Assembly (NCBI GenBank): GCA_001314685.1
Contig: LJNT01000014.1
Span: 1 to 38,468 of the forward strand
DNA length: 38,468 nt
Reading direction: 5' to 3'
From: Rhodobacteraceae bacterium HLUCCA09
GTDB lineage: Bacteria; Pseudomonadota; Alphaproteobacteria; Rhodobacterales; Rhodobacteraceae
Shown: in pieces, positions 22,026 through 29,862 of the stretch
Numbering within the stretch: position 1 is the first letter of the stretch
Layout: each line of letters opens with the position of its first letter
The notes under the pieces: model-generated
Seen by the model: only the letters and a program-made list of their open reading frames with translations
Told to the model about the DNA's origin: nothing
Databases searched by the model: none
Position numbers and translations under genes: made by a program

Positions 22026-25000
22026 TCAGCTCTTGTCCTTCAGCCCCATCAGGGCGGCAGCGAAGGGGTTGTCCGGGTCGATCGCCTTCTCTCGCTTGGG
22101 CGGGCGGGCCTCGTAATTCTTGGCCCCCTGCGGCTTGCCGCGGCCCTTGTCGCCCTTGGCGCCCTTCGGCCCGCGTTCCGCCCTTGGGCGCTCGCCCCCG
22201 GCCGGTTTCGGTGGACGGCCGCCCTTGCCCTGCTGGTCGCGGCCACGGCGCGAACCGCCACCCTGCCGCTTGGGCGCCCAGGTAAAGGTGTAGAAGACCT
22301 CGACCTCGGCGGACTCGCCGGCGGCCCTCGCCGGCGCCTCGGCGTCCGCACCGTCGCTGCCGGCGCCGGCATCCTGCAGATCGGCCTCCGCCTGCGCACG
22401 GGCGGCGACCTCCGCCTCGGCCGGGCCCGGCAGCCCCGTCTGCCCGGCCTCGTGCGGCATGCCGGCGCGAGCGGACGGGTCGGATGTCTCGGGCACATCG
22501 GGCGCATCGGGCACCTCCGGCGCGGCCGGCCCCGGGGGCGCCTCGGGCGGCGCTTCGGGGATCGGGTCGGGCGTTGGCGGCACCTCCGGGCCCGGCGGGG
22601 GCGGTGTCTCGGAGGGGCCCGGCGGGATCTCCGGCGTGTCGGATGCGGAGACTCCCGCCGGGTCGGCCTGCACGAGGCTCGCGGCGTCGAGCGGAGAGGG
22701 TTCCACCACCGCCTCCGCGTCGACAGCGTCGCCCGTCTGCACCGGCGTGGCCGAGGTCGGGTCGGCCGCCGCAACCGCCCCGTCGCCCGTCGCCGTCGTG
22801 AGGCTCTCGCCCGCGCTCGTGCTCACGGCCGCGTCCCGCGCGCCCTCGGCGCCGCTGCCGCGCGCCCCGGTGGCGGCCGGGTCCGCGGCCCGCGCCTTGG
22901 GCCGCTCGCCCTTCTCGGCGCGATAGCCCAGCCCCTGCATGAGATCGGCGAACTGCTCCAGCGTCATGCCGGTGATCGACAGCATGTCCGGCGTCGCCTC
23001 GAAGCCGCTCCGCGTGTCCTGCGCGCGGATCTGGTCCGCCAGCCGCTCCAGCATGTCGATCCGGATCGCGCGCGCGCCCGCCGCCCGATAGCCCGACAGG
23101 GCCAGGTAGCCCTGCGGCACCCCTTGGGGCACGGGGATCGTCACGAGGCCCGGCGGGGGGCTCTCGGGGAATTCGTCGATTCCCTCCCAGAGCGACCACA
23201 GGACAAGCCGCAGCCGCGTCGGTGCCGGCTTGAGCAGGGCGGGAAGAAACACCGTGAACTGTCCGAAGCGCACCCCGTGCTTGCGCAGGGCGCCGCGGGC
23301 CGTCTGGTCGAGCGCCTTGACGTCGGCCGCGACCTGCCCCTGCCGCGGCAGGATGCCGAAGCCCTCGACGAGCTGGAAGGCGAAGCCGCGCGCCATGCCT
23401 TCGAGCGCCTCGTCGTCCCTGAGCGCCAGAAGCGGCTCGAACAGCGTCGCCAGCTTGCGGTCGACGAAATGCTGAAGCCGGCGCGCGACCTTGTCGGCCA
23501 CGTCCGCCCCCGCCTCCCCGTCCACGAAGGCCGCGATCTGGGGCTTCAGCGCGTCAGCCCCCTTCACGAGCTTGCCCACCGCCTGGTCGCCCCACATCAG
23601 GCCGCCCTGCTCGGTGAATTCGATCTCGGTGTCGGGGGCGTTGTAGAACCTGTCCGCCTTGAGGTGGAACTGCGGCCTCAGCGCCGCCGCAGCCGCCTGC
23701 CTCAGGGTCTTGGCCTCGTCGCCCGACGCCTTCTTGTCGAGCGTGAAGCGAAAGCCCTCGAGCCGGCCGGCATACTGCCCCTCGACGCTCACCTCGCCCG
23801 TTTCCGTCACCTCGGCCACGAGGCTCTCCTTCTGCTTCAGCCGGCGCATCAGCACGCTGGTGCGCCGGTCAACGAACCGCTGCGTGAGCGCGCCGTGCAG
23901 CGCGTCGGACAGGCGGTCTTCTACCGCGCGGGTCGCCTCGCGCCAATGGCTTTCGTCGTCGAGCCAGCCCGGGCGCTGCGCCACGTAGGTCCAAGTGCGG
24001 ATATAGGCGAGACGTTTCGACAGCGCGTCGATTTCGCCCTCGGTGCGGTCGATCCGCCGCACCTGCTCGGCCATCCAGTCATCCGGCACGCGGCCGTATT
24101 CGTGCAGGAAGCCGAAGAGCCTTTCCACGAGCCCCGCATGCTCGGCATGGCTGATCCCGCGGAAGTCGGGGATGCGGCAGACGTCCCACAGAAGCTGGAC
24201 GTCCTTCGGGTGCACCGCCCGCTCGCGGATCTCGCGCAGCTCCGCCACCGTCTTGAGGGCCGACAGGTCGTCGGCTTCGCGGGCGCGCACGAGCCGCCCG
24301 TTCGCCGCGTCGGACTCGGGCGGCGGCGCCTCGAGCGAGGCGATCAGCCGGTCGAGCGAGCCGAAGTCGAGCCGCGCGTTGCGCCACTGAAGGCGTTGCA
24401 CAGGCGTGAACCGGTGCGCCTCGATCGCCTCGATGACGTGATCTTCGAGCGGCGGCGCCTCGCCCGTCACACCGAACGTGCCGTCGGTCTTGTAGCGCCC
24501 GGCGCGGCCCGCGATCTGCGCCAGCTCGTTCGGCGCGAGCTGGCGCATCCGCCGCCCGTCGAACTTGCGCAGGCCCGAGAAGGCCACGTGCCGGACGTCG
24601 AGGTTGAGCCCCATCCCGATCGCGTCGGTGGCAACGAGGTAGTCGACGTCCCCGTTCTGGTAGAGGTCGACCTGGGCGTTCCGCGTCCGCGGAGACAGCG
24701 CCCCCATGACGACGGCGCAGCCCCCCTTGGTGCGCCGGATCAGCTCGGCCATGGCGTAGACGTTCTCGACCGAGAAGCCTACGATGGCCGAGCGTGGCGG
24801 CATCCGGCTGATCTTCTTCGAGCCGGCATAGGCGAGCGTCGAGAAGCGCTCGCGCCGCATGACCTGCAGGCCCGGCACCTCGGCGGCGATCACGTTGCGC
24901 ATCGTGTCGGCGCCGAGAAAGAGCGTCTCGTGCAGGCCGCGGGCGTGCAGCAGCCGGTCGGTGAAGACGTGTCCGCGCTCGGGGTCGGCGCAGAGCTGGA

Positions 25001-25283
25001 TCTCGTCGACGGCGAGGAAGTCGGCGCCGATCTCGGTCGGCATCGCCTCGGTCGTGCAGACCCAGTACCGCGCACGCGGCGGCACGATTCGTTCCTCGCC
25101 CGTGACCAGGGCGACGACCGAGGGCCCGCGCAGCGCGACGCACCTGTCGTAGACCTCGCGCGCGAGCAGACGCAGCGGCAGCCCGATCACGCCCGTCCGA
25201 TGGGCCAGCATCCGCTCGATGGCGTAATGGGTCTTGCCGGTGTTCGTCGGGCCGAGGACGGCGGTGACGTGACCTCGCTGCAT
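22026..25283 (-). CDS. SUV3-like DExH RNA helicase with long disordered tail
   Basis: A 1,085-residue helicase related to mitochondrial SUV3, an RNA unwinding ATPase of the degradosome. Walker A is GPTNTGKT (11-18), Walker B is DEIQ (93-96), followed by LFLGADTMRNVI, the RecA-2 segment AVVMGALSPRTRNAQVDLYQ, motif V ATDAIGMGLNLD and motif VI QIAGRAGRY. The SUV3-type C-terminal helical domains run to about residue 780. From about 785 to 990 the chain is Pro/Ala/Glu/Thr-rich and presumably disordered, and it ends in a basic glycine-rich stretch (1,010-1,060, for example RRGRDQQGKGG). The ATG at 25283 follows GAGGGG; upstream in-frame extension is unlike the family. First gene of helicase-S4-fdxA. 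Confidence 0.9.
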   Translation of the reverse strand: MQRGHVTAVLGPTNTGKTHYAIERMLAHRTGVIGLPLRLLAREVYDRCVALRGPSVVALVTGEERIVPPRARYWVCTTEAMPTEIGADFLAVDEIQLCADPERGHVFTDRLLHARGLHETLFLGADTMRNVIAAEVPGLQVMRRERFSTLAYAGSKKISRMPPRSAIVGFSVENVYAMAELIRRTKGGCAVVMGALSPRTRNAQVDLYQNGDVDYLVATDAIGMGLNLDVRHVAFSGLRKFDGRRMRQLAPNELAQIAGRAGRYKTDGTFGVTGEAPPLEDHVIEAIEAHRFTPVQRLQWRNARLDFGSLDRLIASLEAPPPESDAANGRLVRAREADDLSALKTVAELREIRERAVHPKDVQLLWDVCRIPDFRGISHAEHAGLVERLFGFLHEYGRVPDDWMAEQVRRIDRTEGEIDALSKRLAYIRTWTYVAQRPGWLDDESHWREATRAVEDRLSDALHGALTQRFVDRRTSVLMRRLKQKESLVAEVTETGEVSVEGQYAGRLEGFRFTLDKKASGDEAKTLRQAAAAALRPQFHLKADRFYNAPDTEIEFTEQGGLMWGDQAVGKLVKGADALKPQIAAFVDGEAGADVADKVARRLQHFVDRKLATLFEPLLALRDDEALEGMARGFAFQLVEGFGILPRQGQVAADVKALDQTARGALRKHGVRFGQFTVFLPALLKPAPTRLRLVLWSLWEGIDEFPESPPPGLVTIPVPQGVPQGYLALSGYRAAGARAIRIDMLERLADQIRAQDTRSGFEATPDMLSITGMTLEQFADLMQGLGYRAEKGERPKARAADPAATGARGSGAEGARDAAVSTSAGESLTTATGDGAVAAADPTSATPVQTGDAVDAEAVVEPSPLDAASLVQADPAGVSASDTPEIPPGPSETPPPPGPEVPPTPDPIPEAPPEAPPGPAAPEVPDAPDVPETSDPSARAGMPHEAGQTGLPGPAEAEVAARAQAEADLQDAGAGSDGADAEAPARAAGESAEVEVFYTFTWAPKRQGGGSRRGRDQQGKGGRPPKPAGGERPRAERGPKGAKGDKGRGKPQGAKNYEARPPKREKAIDPDNPFAAALMGLKDKS

Positions 25284-25371
25284 GGCCCCTCGCGCGCTTC
25301 GGCTGTGTGGCGAGATGTACAGGCCCCGCCTGACCGGGGCAACCGGGGGCCCTGTCGTGGAGGGTGGCCGG

Positions 25372-25419
25372 CAAATTCCTTGAAGAAGGAATTTGCAAAA
25401 GTCTTCTCGAAGACTTTTG
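25372..25419 (-). repeat. AT-rich double-hairpin element, copy 2
   Basis: Two directly adjacent perfect hairpins. On the plus strand, caaattcctt / aaggaatttg (25372-25381 and 25386-25395, loop GAAG) is followed by caaaagtctt / aagacttttg (25396-25405 and 25410-25419, loop CTCG). Read on the minus strand the order is CAAAAG hairpin then CAAAT hairpin, matching copy 1 at 20257-20307 on the plus strand. It begins 43 bp after the nusB stop codon on nusB's strand and may end that transcript. Confidence 0.8.
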
Positions 25420-25462
25420 CCCGCGTCGCGCGTCGCTGCCCCTGCGAAGCGGAGGCGGCCGC

Positions 25463-25948
25463 TCAGAACGCCTCGGGTTTCGCCTCGCGGGCCATGTGGT
25501 CGAGCACGGCGTTGACGAATCGCGGCTCGCGGCCCTCGGGGAAGAAGGCGTGGGCGACCTCGACGAACTCCACGATCACCACCTTGGGCGGCGTGTTCTC
25601 CGACAAGAGCTCTGCCCCAGCCGCCCGGAAGAGCGCGCGAAGGGTCGGGTCGATCCGGTCGATGGGCCATTTCGCCACCAGGGCCCGGTGGGTCATCTGG
25701 TCGATCCGGGCCTGCTCGTTCACCGCCCCGTCGACGAGCGCGCGGAAAAGATCGACGTCGCCCTCCGCCATCTCATCGCCCTCGGGCGTGGTGGCGCCGA
25801 AGCGGTGATCCTCGAATTCCTTCTCGACGGCCGTCGTCGTCTGGCCCGAGACCTCCATCTGGAACAGCGCCTGCACGACGTAGAGGCGCGCGGCCGAGCG
25901 GCGGCGCCGTGCCGCCTCGCGCGCGGCGTTCCTGTCCTGCGCGGTCAT
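25463..25948 (-). CDS. nusB: Transcription antitermination factor NusB
   Basis: A 161-residue NusB. It binds BoxA RNA with S10 (NusE) and supports antitermination on rRNA operons. The N-terminus is basic (RNAAREAARRRRSAARLYVV, then QALFQMEVSG), as expected for the RNA-binding helix. Later family segments are FRALVDGAVNEQARIDQMTH, WPIDRIDPTLRALFRAAGAE, TPPKVVIVEFVEVAHAFFPE and FVNAVLDHMARE. The ATG overlaps the ribH stop codon (ATGA), so translation is coupled to ribH. This ribH-nusB junction is common in proteobacteria. An AT-rich double hairpin follows 43 bp after the stop. Confidence 0.94.
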   Translation of the reverse strand: MTAQDRNAAREAARRRRSAARLYVVQALFQMEVSGQTTTAVEKEFEDHRFGATTPEGDEMAEGDVDLFRALVDGAVNEQARIDQMTHRALVAKWPIDRIDPTLRALFRAAGAELLSENTPPKVVIVEFVEVAHAFFPEGREPRFVNAVLDHMAREAKPEAF

Positions 25949-26493
25949 GCGGTGGGCGTCCCCTCGCCGCCGCCCGCCATCAGCGTGTCCTCGCCCCTTG
26001 GCAGAAAGCCCACGCCCTTGCGCGGCGGCCCGAAGCGGCGGGCGAGCGCGATCAGGTGCAGGCAGGCGGCCGCCGCGCCGCCGCCCTTGTCCTGCCCGGC
26101 AGGGTCGGCGCGCACCCTCGCCTGTTCGGCAGTCTCCACCGTCAGGATGCCGTTGCCGATGCAGGCGCCTTCCAGCCCCAGCAGCATCAGCCCCCGGGAG
26201 CTGTCGTTGCACACGGTCTCGTAATGGGACGTCTCGCCCCGGATCACGCAGCCGAGCGCCACGAAGCCGTCGAAGTTCGACTGCCGCCAGGCGATCCGCA
26301 CCGCTGGCGGGATCTCGAGCGCGCCGGGCACCTCGATCGTCTCGTGCGTGGCGCCCGCCGCCTCGAGCTCGGCCCGCGCCCCGGCCAGCAGGCCGTCGGC
26401 GATATCTCGGTAGAACGGTGCCACGACGATCAGCACCTTGACGGGCCGATCGAACTCGGGCCGGGGAAGGGTGTAATGCTGCGCGCCTGCCAT
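25945..26493 (-). CDS. ribH: 6,7-dimethyl-8-ribityllumazine synthase
   Basis: A 182-residue lumazine synthase, which joins 3,4-dihydroxy-2-butanone 4-phosphate to the pyrimidine intermediate in the penultimate step of riboflavin synthesis. Family segments are VKVLIVVAPFYRDIADGLLA, THETIEVPGALEIPPAVRIA, GFVALGCVIRGETSHYETVC (with the catalytic histidine in TSHYE) and GIGNGILTVET-like GACIGNGILTVETAEQA. The C-terminus is longer than the compact forms, adding about 35 residues rich in Gly and Arg (FGPPRKGVGFLPRGEDTLMA). Its start overlaps the ribB stop (TGATG), and its stop overlaps the nusB start, so all three are coupled. Confidence 0.94.
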   Translation of the reverse strand: MAGAQHYTLPRPEFDRPVKVLIVVAPFYRDIADGLLAGARAELEAAGATHETIEVPGALEIPPAVRIAWRQSNFDGFVALGCVIRGETSHYETVCNDSSRGLMLLGLEGACIGNGILTVETAEQARVRADPAGQDKGGGAAAACLHLIALARRFGPPRKGVGFLPRGEDTLMAGGGEGTPTA

Positions 26494-27605
26494 CAGCCGA
26501 GCTCCGATATCTTGCGGGTGCCCACGATCTCGAGCCCGTAGGCCTCGAGCCCGACGACCTTGGGCGTGGGAGAATTGGTGAGCAGCACCATCCGCGACAA
26601 GCCCAGCGACGACAGGATCTGCGCTCCGAGCCCATATTGCCGCAGCGTGCCCGACGTGGCCTCGGTCTCGGCCGAGAGTTGCATGTGCAGGTCGCGCAGG
26701 AGCACGAGCACCCCCCGCCCGTCTTTCGCGATCGTCTCCATCGCCTCGGCGAATTCGCGGGCGCGCCCCTTCGGCCCCGTCCCCACGATGTCGAGCAGCG
26801 GATCGAGCGCGTGCATCCGCACCAGCACCGGCTCGGACCCCGAGATGTCGCCCTTGACCAGCGCGATATGCTCGGCGCCCTGTGTCACGTCGGCGTAGAT
26901 GCGCATCTGCCACGTGCCGCCGAACTCGCTCTCGATCTCGCGCTCGTCCCTGACCGACACGAGGTTGTCGTTGCGACGCCGGTAGGCGATCAGGTCGGAG
27001 ATCGTGCCGATCCGGAGGTTGTGCCGCTGGGCGAAGGCGACGAGGTCGGGCAGGCGCGCCATCGTGCCGTCCTCGTTCATGATCTCGCAGATCACGCCCG
27101 AGGGGTTCAGCCCTGCCAGCCGCGAGATGTCGACCGCGGCCTCGGTGTGCCCGGCCCGCACCAGCACGCCCCCCTCACGGGCGCGCAAAGGAAAGACATG
27201 GCCGGGCGTGGCAATGTCGGCGGCCGTCGCCGCCCCGTCGATGGCCACCGCGACGGTGTGCGCCCGGTCAGACGCCGAGATGCCCGTGGTCACCCCCTCG
27301 CGGGCCTCGATCGAGACGGTGAAGGCCGTCTCGTGGCGCGACGAGTTGGTCGAGGCCATCAGCGGCAGGCCCAGCCGGTCGATACGCTCGCCCGTCAGCG
27401 CGAGGCAGATCAGCCCGCGGCCGTGCGTGGCCATGAAGTTGATCGCGTCGGGCGTCGCCATCTGCGCGGGGATCACGAGGTCGCCCTCGTTCTCGCGGTC
27501 CTCGTGATCCACGAGGATGAACATCCGCCCGTTGCGCGCATCCGCGATGATCTCCTCGACGGGCGATATGGCGTCGTGGAACGGGCTGTCGGCGGTGTCG
27601 GGCAA
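26493..27605 (-). CDS. ribB: 3,4-dihydroxy-2-butanone 4-phosphate synthase with degenerate GTP cyclohydrolase II-like domain
   Basis: A 370-residue protein. The N-terminal half is a complete DHBP synthase (ribulose 5-phosphate to DHBP plus formate): FILVDHEDRENEGDLVIPAQ, INFMATHGRGLICLALTGER, SRHETAFTVSIEAREGVTTG and RAGHTEAAVDISRLAGL. The C-terminal half has the RibA fold outline (EHIALVKGDISGSEPVLVRM, LRQYGLGAQILSSLGL, LEAYGLEIVG) but lacks the SECLTGDVFGS-CDC zinc and catalytic block; the region reads HALDPLLDIVGTGPKGRARE instead. It therefore should not act as GTP cyclohydrolase II, as in proteins elsewhere called RibBX. I chose the TTG at 27605 because GGAGG lies five bases upstream and the downstream N-terminus matches relatives (DSPFHDAISPVEEIIADARN). 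It leads the ribB-ribH-nusB operon. Confidence 0.9.
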   Translation of the reverse strand: MPDTADSPFHDAISPVEEIIADARNGRMFILVDHEDRENEGDLVIPAQMATPDAINFMATHGRGLICLALTGERIDRLGLPLMASTNSSRHETAFTVSIEAREGVTTGISASDRAHTVAVAIDGAATAADIATPGHVFPLRAREGGVLVRAGHTEAAVDISRLAGLNPSGVICEIMNEDGTMARLPDLVAFAQRHNLRIGTISDLIAYRRRNDNLVSVRDEREIESEFGGTWQMRIYADVTQGAEHIALVKGDISGSEPVLVRMHALDPLLDIVGTGPKGRAREFAEAMETIAKDGRGVLVLLRDLHMQLSAETEATSGTLRQYGLGAQILSSLGLSRMVLLTNSPTPKVVGLEAYGLEIVGTRKISELG

Positions 27606-27705
27606 GAGGGCCTCCGGGCGGTGTCGGGCGGCAGATAGCCCAACCCGCACCCCTTGGCCAGACCGCGCGCCGCGCCCGCGCGCCCCCCTTTCCAGACGCC
27701 GCGCG

Positions 27706-28659
27706 TCAGGCCCGTTCGCCGGCCTGATCGAACATCTCGGTCGCCGCGTCGAAGAAGCGTTCGCGGACCTCGGCGCGCTCCATCATGATCTCGTGCTCGG
27801 CGCCGGGCTCGATCACCAGCCGCCCGCCGCGCCAGCCCTCCATCCGCACGCGCATGTCGGAAAGGTCGACGATGCGCTCGTTCTCGCCCGCCACGCACAG
27901 GCCCGGCAGGTCGGGCGCGGGCATCCGCTTCAGCGCCCGCACCTCGCGCAGCGCCTCGTTGACCCAGGCCATCGACGGCCCGCCGAGCGCCAGATCGGGA
28001 TGGGCGCGCAGCTGCGCCTGCATCCACTCGAAGGTGGCGCGGTCGGTCGTCAGCATGTTGTCCTCGAAGGCGGCGGCGAGCAGGTAGTTCTCGGGGCTCG
28101 ATGTCGGCACGACCCGCCCGCCGAGGCCCACGGGCCGGGCGAGAGTCGTCATGGTCCACGCGAGGGGACGCATGTAGGCCGAGAGCTTGATTCCCCACAT
28201 CGGACCCGAGAAGACGGCGCTCGCCACCGGCAGGCCGGAATAGACCGCGCGCAAGCCGATCGCGCCCCCCATCGAATGGCCGATCAGGTGCCAGGGCCGC
28301 GGCAGCGAGAGGTCGTCGGCCGCCTGCACCATCGCGGCGACATCGCGCTGGTAGTCGTCGAACCGCTCTATATGCCCCGTGCGACGGTCCGGCAGGAAAC
28401 GGTCGGTCAGCCCCTGCCCCCGCCAGTCGATGGCCAGCACAGTATAGCCGCGCGCCGCCAGCGCCCGCCCCGCCGGCCCGTATTTCTCGACGAACTCGGT
28501 GCGGCCGGGAAACAGCAGCACCGCGCCGCGCTCGCCCTCGCCCAGACGCGCGATGCGCACGCGCGCCGCGTCGCCGGGCCGGCCCGGCGCCTCGACCCAG
28601 AAGGCACGGGCGCACGGGTCGGCGTCGGCGATCTCGTCGAAGAAGGGGGCGGGCTCCAC
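27706..28659 (-). CDS. Alpha/beta hydrolase, lysophospholipase-like
   Basis: A 317-residue serine hydrolase of the monoglyceride lipase / PldB group. The oxyanion region is LLFPGRTEFVEKYGPAGRAL, followed by the strand VLAIDWRGQGLTDR, the nucleophile elbow WHLIGHSMGG with Ser129, a cap segment (AFEDNMLTTDRATFEWM), and the C-terminal acid/histidine part CVAGENERIVDLSD and IEPGAEHEIMME. There is no signal peptide, so it is probably cytoplasmic. The GTG at 28659 is taken as start, 13 bp after the SCP2-like gene's stop, which makes cotranscription likely. Pairing with a lipid-binding SCP2 protein suggests a lysophospholipid or acylglycerol substrate, but this is inference. Confidence 0.85.
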   Translation of the reverse strand: MEPAPFFDEIADADPCARAFWVEAPGRPGDAARVRIARLGEGERGAVLLFPGRTEFVEKYGPAGRALAARGYTVLAIDWRGQGLTDRFLPDRRTGHIERFDDYQRDVAAMVQAADDLSLPRPWHLIGHSMGGAIGLRAVYSGLPVASAVFSGPMWGIKLSAYMRPLAWTMTTLARPVGLGGRVVPTSSPENYLLAAAFEDNMLTTDRATFEWMQAQLRAHPDLALGGPSMAWVNEALREVRALKRMPAPDLPGLCVAGENERIVDLSDMRVRMEGWRGGRLVIEPGAEHEIMMERAEVRERFFDAATEMFDQAGERA

Positions 28660-28672
28660 GCCGGCGCGGCCC

Positions 28673-28963
28673 TCAGCCGAGCACGGTGCCGAGCTTCATC
28701 GCCAGTCCCATGTCGCCGTCGACCGAGAGCTTGCCGGTCATGAAGGCGGCGGTGGGGTTGGTCTCGCCGTCGAGGATAGCCCTGAACGTGTCCACGTCCG
28801 CGGTCAGCACAACGTCGGCCGCCTCGTCGGCGGCGCGCACGCCGCCGTCGTCGAGCATGATCGCGCCCTCGCCGGGGATCATGAACTTGGCCGTGCCGCC
28901 GATCTCGGCGCCCGCGAACTTCTCCTGCAGCGCGACCACCGCCTGGTCGATCACTTCGCTCAT
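28673..28963 (-). CDS. SCP2 sterol-binding-type lipid carrier protein
   Basis: A 96-residue stand-alone SCP2 domain, a small mixed alpha/beta fold with a hydrophobic tunnel that binds fatty acyl or other lipid groups. The recognisable elements are the N-terminal helix VIDQAVVALQEKFAGAEIGG, the strand pair TAKFMIPGEGAIMLDDGGVR, ADVVLTADVDTFRAILDGET and the last helix NPTAAFMTGKLSVDGDMGLA, then MKLGTVLG. AGGAGACAGGG precedes the ATG. It is the first gene of a two-gene unit with the alpha/beta hydrolase. Sterols are rare in these bacteria, so the ligand is more likely a fatty acid or phospholipid derivative. Confidence 0.9.
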   Translation of the reverse strand: MSEVIDQAVVALQEKFAGAEIGGTAKFMIPGEGAIMLDDGGVRAADEAADVVLTADVDTFRAILDGETNPTAAFMTGKLSVDGDMGLAMKLGTVLG

Positions 28964-29068
28964 CCCTGTCTCCTGTCGCTCGCGGCCCTGCCGGCCGCCC
29001 CTCCCCGTCTTTCCCTCGCACGCGACGCGCGCGGCGGCAATCGTGACGCGGCGCGCGGGAAGCGGCGC

Positions 29069-29096
29069 TTGGCAGAGCGCAATCCGGTGCTACACT
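29069..29096 (+). promoter_or_regulatory. Sigma-70-like promoter placed for a leaderless mRNA
   Basis: TTGGCA (29069-29074) and TACACT (29091-29096) with a 16-base spacer. The start codon of the TPR gene follows the -10 by just seven bases, so transcription would begin at or within a base or two of the ATG. No ribosome-binding site is visible before that ATG. Confidence 0.5.
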
Positions 29097-29103
29097 CCCG
29101 CCC

Positions 29104-29718
29104 ATGTCGTCGCAACGAACCATCCGCCCCGCCCTCCTCGCCGTGCTTGTCTGTGCACCGCTCGCATGGTCCCCGGGCCACGCCCAGGTCGGTGCCGCGC
29201 CCGCCGAGGTGCCCCCTGCCGCGGCCCGACCAGGGCAGGAGGAAACCGGCCTCGACCGCCTCTTCGCCCAACTCGCCGAGCCCGACCAGCCCGGCTGGCA
29301 GCAGATCGAGCAGGCCATCGTGGCAGAGCTGTCCAAGTCCGGCTCGCCGGCAATGGACCTGCTGTTGCAGCGTGGTCGCGAGGCGCTGGAAGAGGGCGAT
29401 CTCGACATCGCCGTCGAGCACCTGACCGCGCTGACCGACCACGCCCCCGACTTCGCCGAAGGCTGGAACACCCGCGCCACAGCCCATTTCCAGGCCGAGC
29501 GTTACGGGCTGGCCATGCGCGATCTCGCCCGTGCGCTGGAACTCGAGCCGCGCCATTTCGGCGCGATGATCGGCCTCGCCACGATCCTGCGCGAGGTGGG
29601 CCGCGAGGAAGAGGCGCTCGACATCCTGCGCCGCGTGCACGAACTCAACCCCCACCGCCCGAACGTCAACGCCGGGATCGAACAGCTCTCTGCCGCCCTC
29701 GAAGGCGAGACGCTCTGA
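29104..29718 (+). CDS. Exported tetratricopeptide-repeat protein
   Basis: A 204-residue protein with a signal peptide (about 1-28, ending SPGHA-QVGAA) and a proline-rich segment, then TPR-type helical hairpins from about residue 60 to the end. Repeats can be seen in AMDLLLQRGREALEEGDLDI, TDHAPDFAEGWNTRATAHFQ with ERYGLAMRDLARALELEPRH, and GLATILREVGREEEALDILR with VHELNPHRPN. There is no catalytic motif, so it is most likely a periplasmic adaptor or scaffold. No Shine-Dalgarno site precedes the ATG, and a promoter sits only seven bases upstream, so the mRNA may be leaderless. Its neighbours (SCP2/hydrolase unit on the other strand) do not suggest a pathway. Confidence 0.85.
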   Translation: MSSQRTIRPALLAVLVCAPLAWSPGHAQVGAAPAEVPPAAARPGQEETGLDRLFAQLAEPDQPGWQQIEQAIVAELSKSGSPAMDLLLQRGREALEEGDLDIAVEHLTALTDHAPDFAEGWNTRATAHFQAERYGLAMRDLARALELEPRHFGAMIGLATILREVGREEEALDILRRVHELNPHRPNVNAGIEQLSAALEGETL

Positions 29719-29771
29719 CGCCGGTGGCAGGCGCGGCGCGGCGGCGCCTCCTTTGCACGCCACCGCCCCCA

Positions 29772-29835
29772 TCATCTTGGTCCAAATACTCCGGGGGGAG
29801 TCGCCCGGCACGGGCGACGGGGGGCTGGCCCCCCA
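29772..29835 (+). repeat. REP-like intergenic element with two hairpins
   Basis: Begins TCATCTTGGTCCAAATACTC, then a run of GGGGGG, a perfect hairpin gtcgcccg / cgggcgac (29800-29807 and 29811-29818) and a second hairpin gggggg / cccccc (29819-29824 and 29829-29834). It is located between the TPR gene and the convergent oxidase gene. From memory, very similar CCAAATA...GGGG...GGGCCCCC arrangements recur in intergenic regions of Rhodobacteraceae genomes. Only one copy lies in this window. Confidence 0.55.
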
Positions 29836-29862
29836 TCCCGCTCTTCCCCCCTGCGCGGCGCC

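Noticed and set aside
22452-25808. An 1,118-codon plus-strand frame opposite the helicase
   Set aside because: It is antisense to a helicase with complete motifs; long antisense frames are expected at this GC content.
27606-27705. Possible FMN riboswitch before ribB
   Set aside because: The region is only about 100 bp and lacks the conserved FMN-element blocks.
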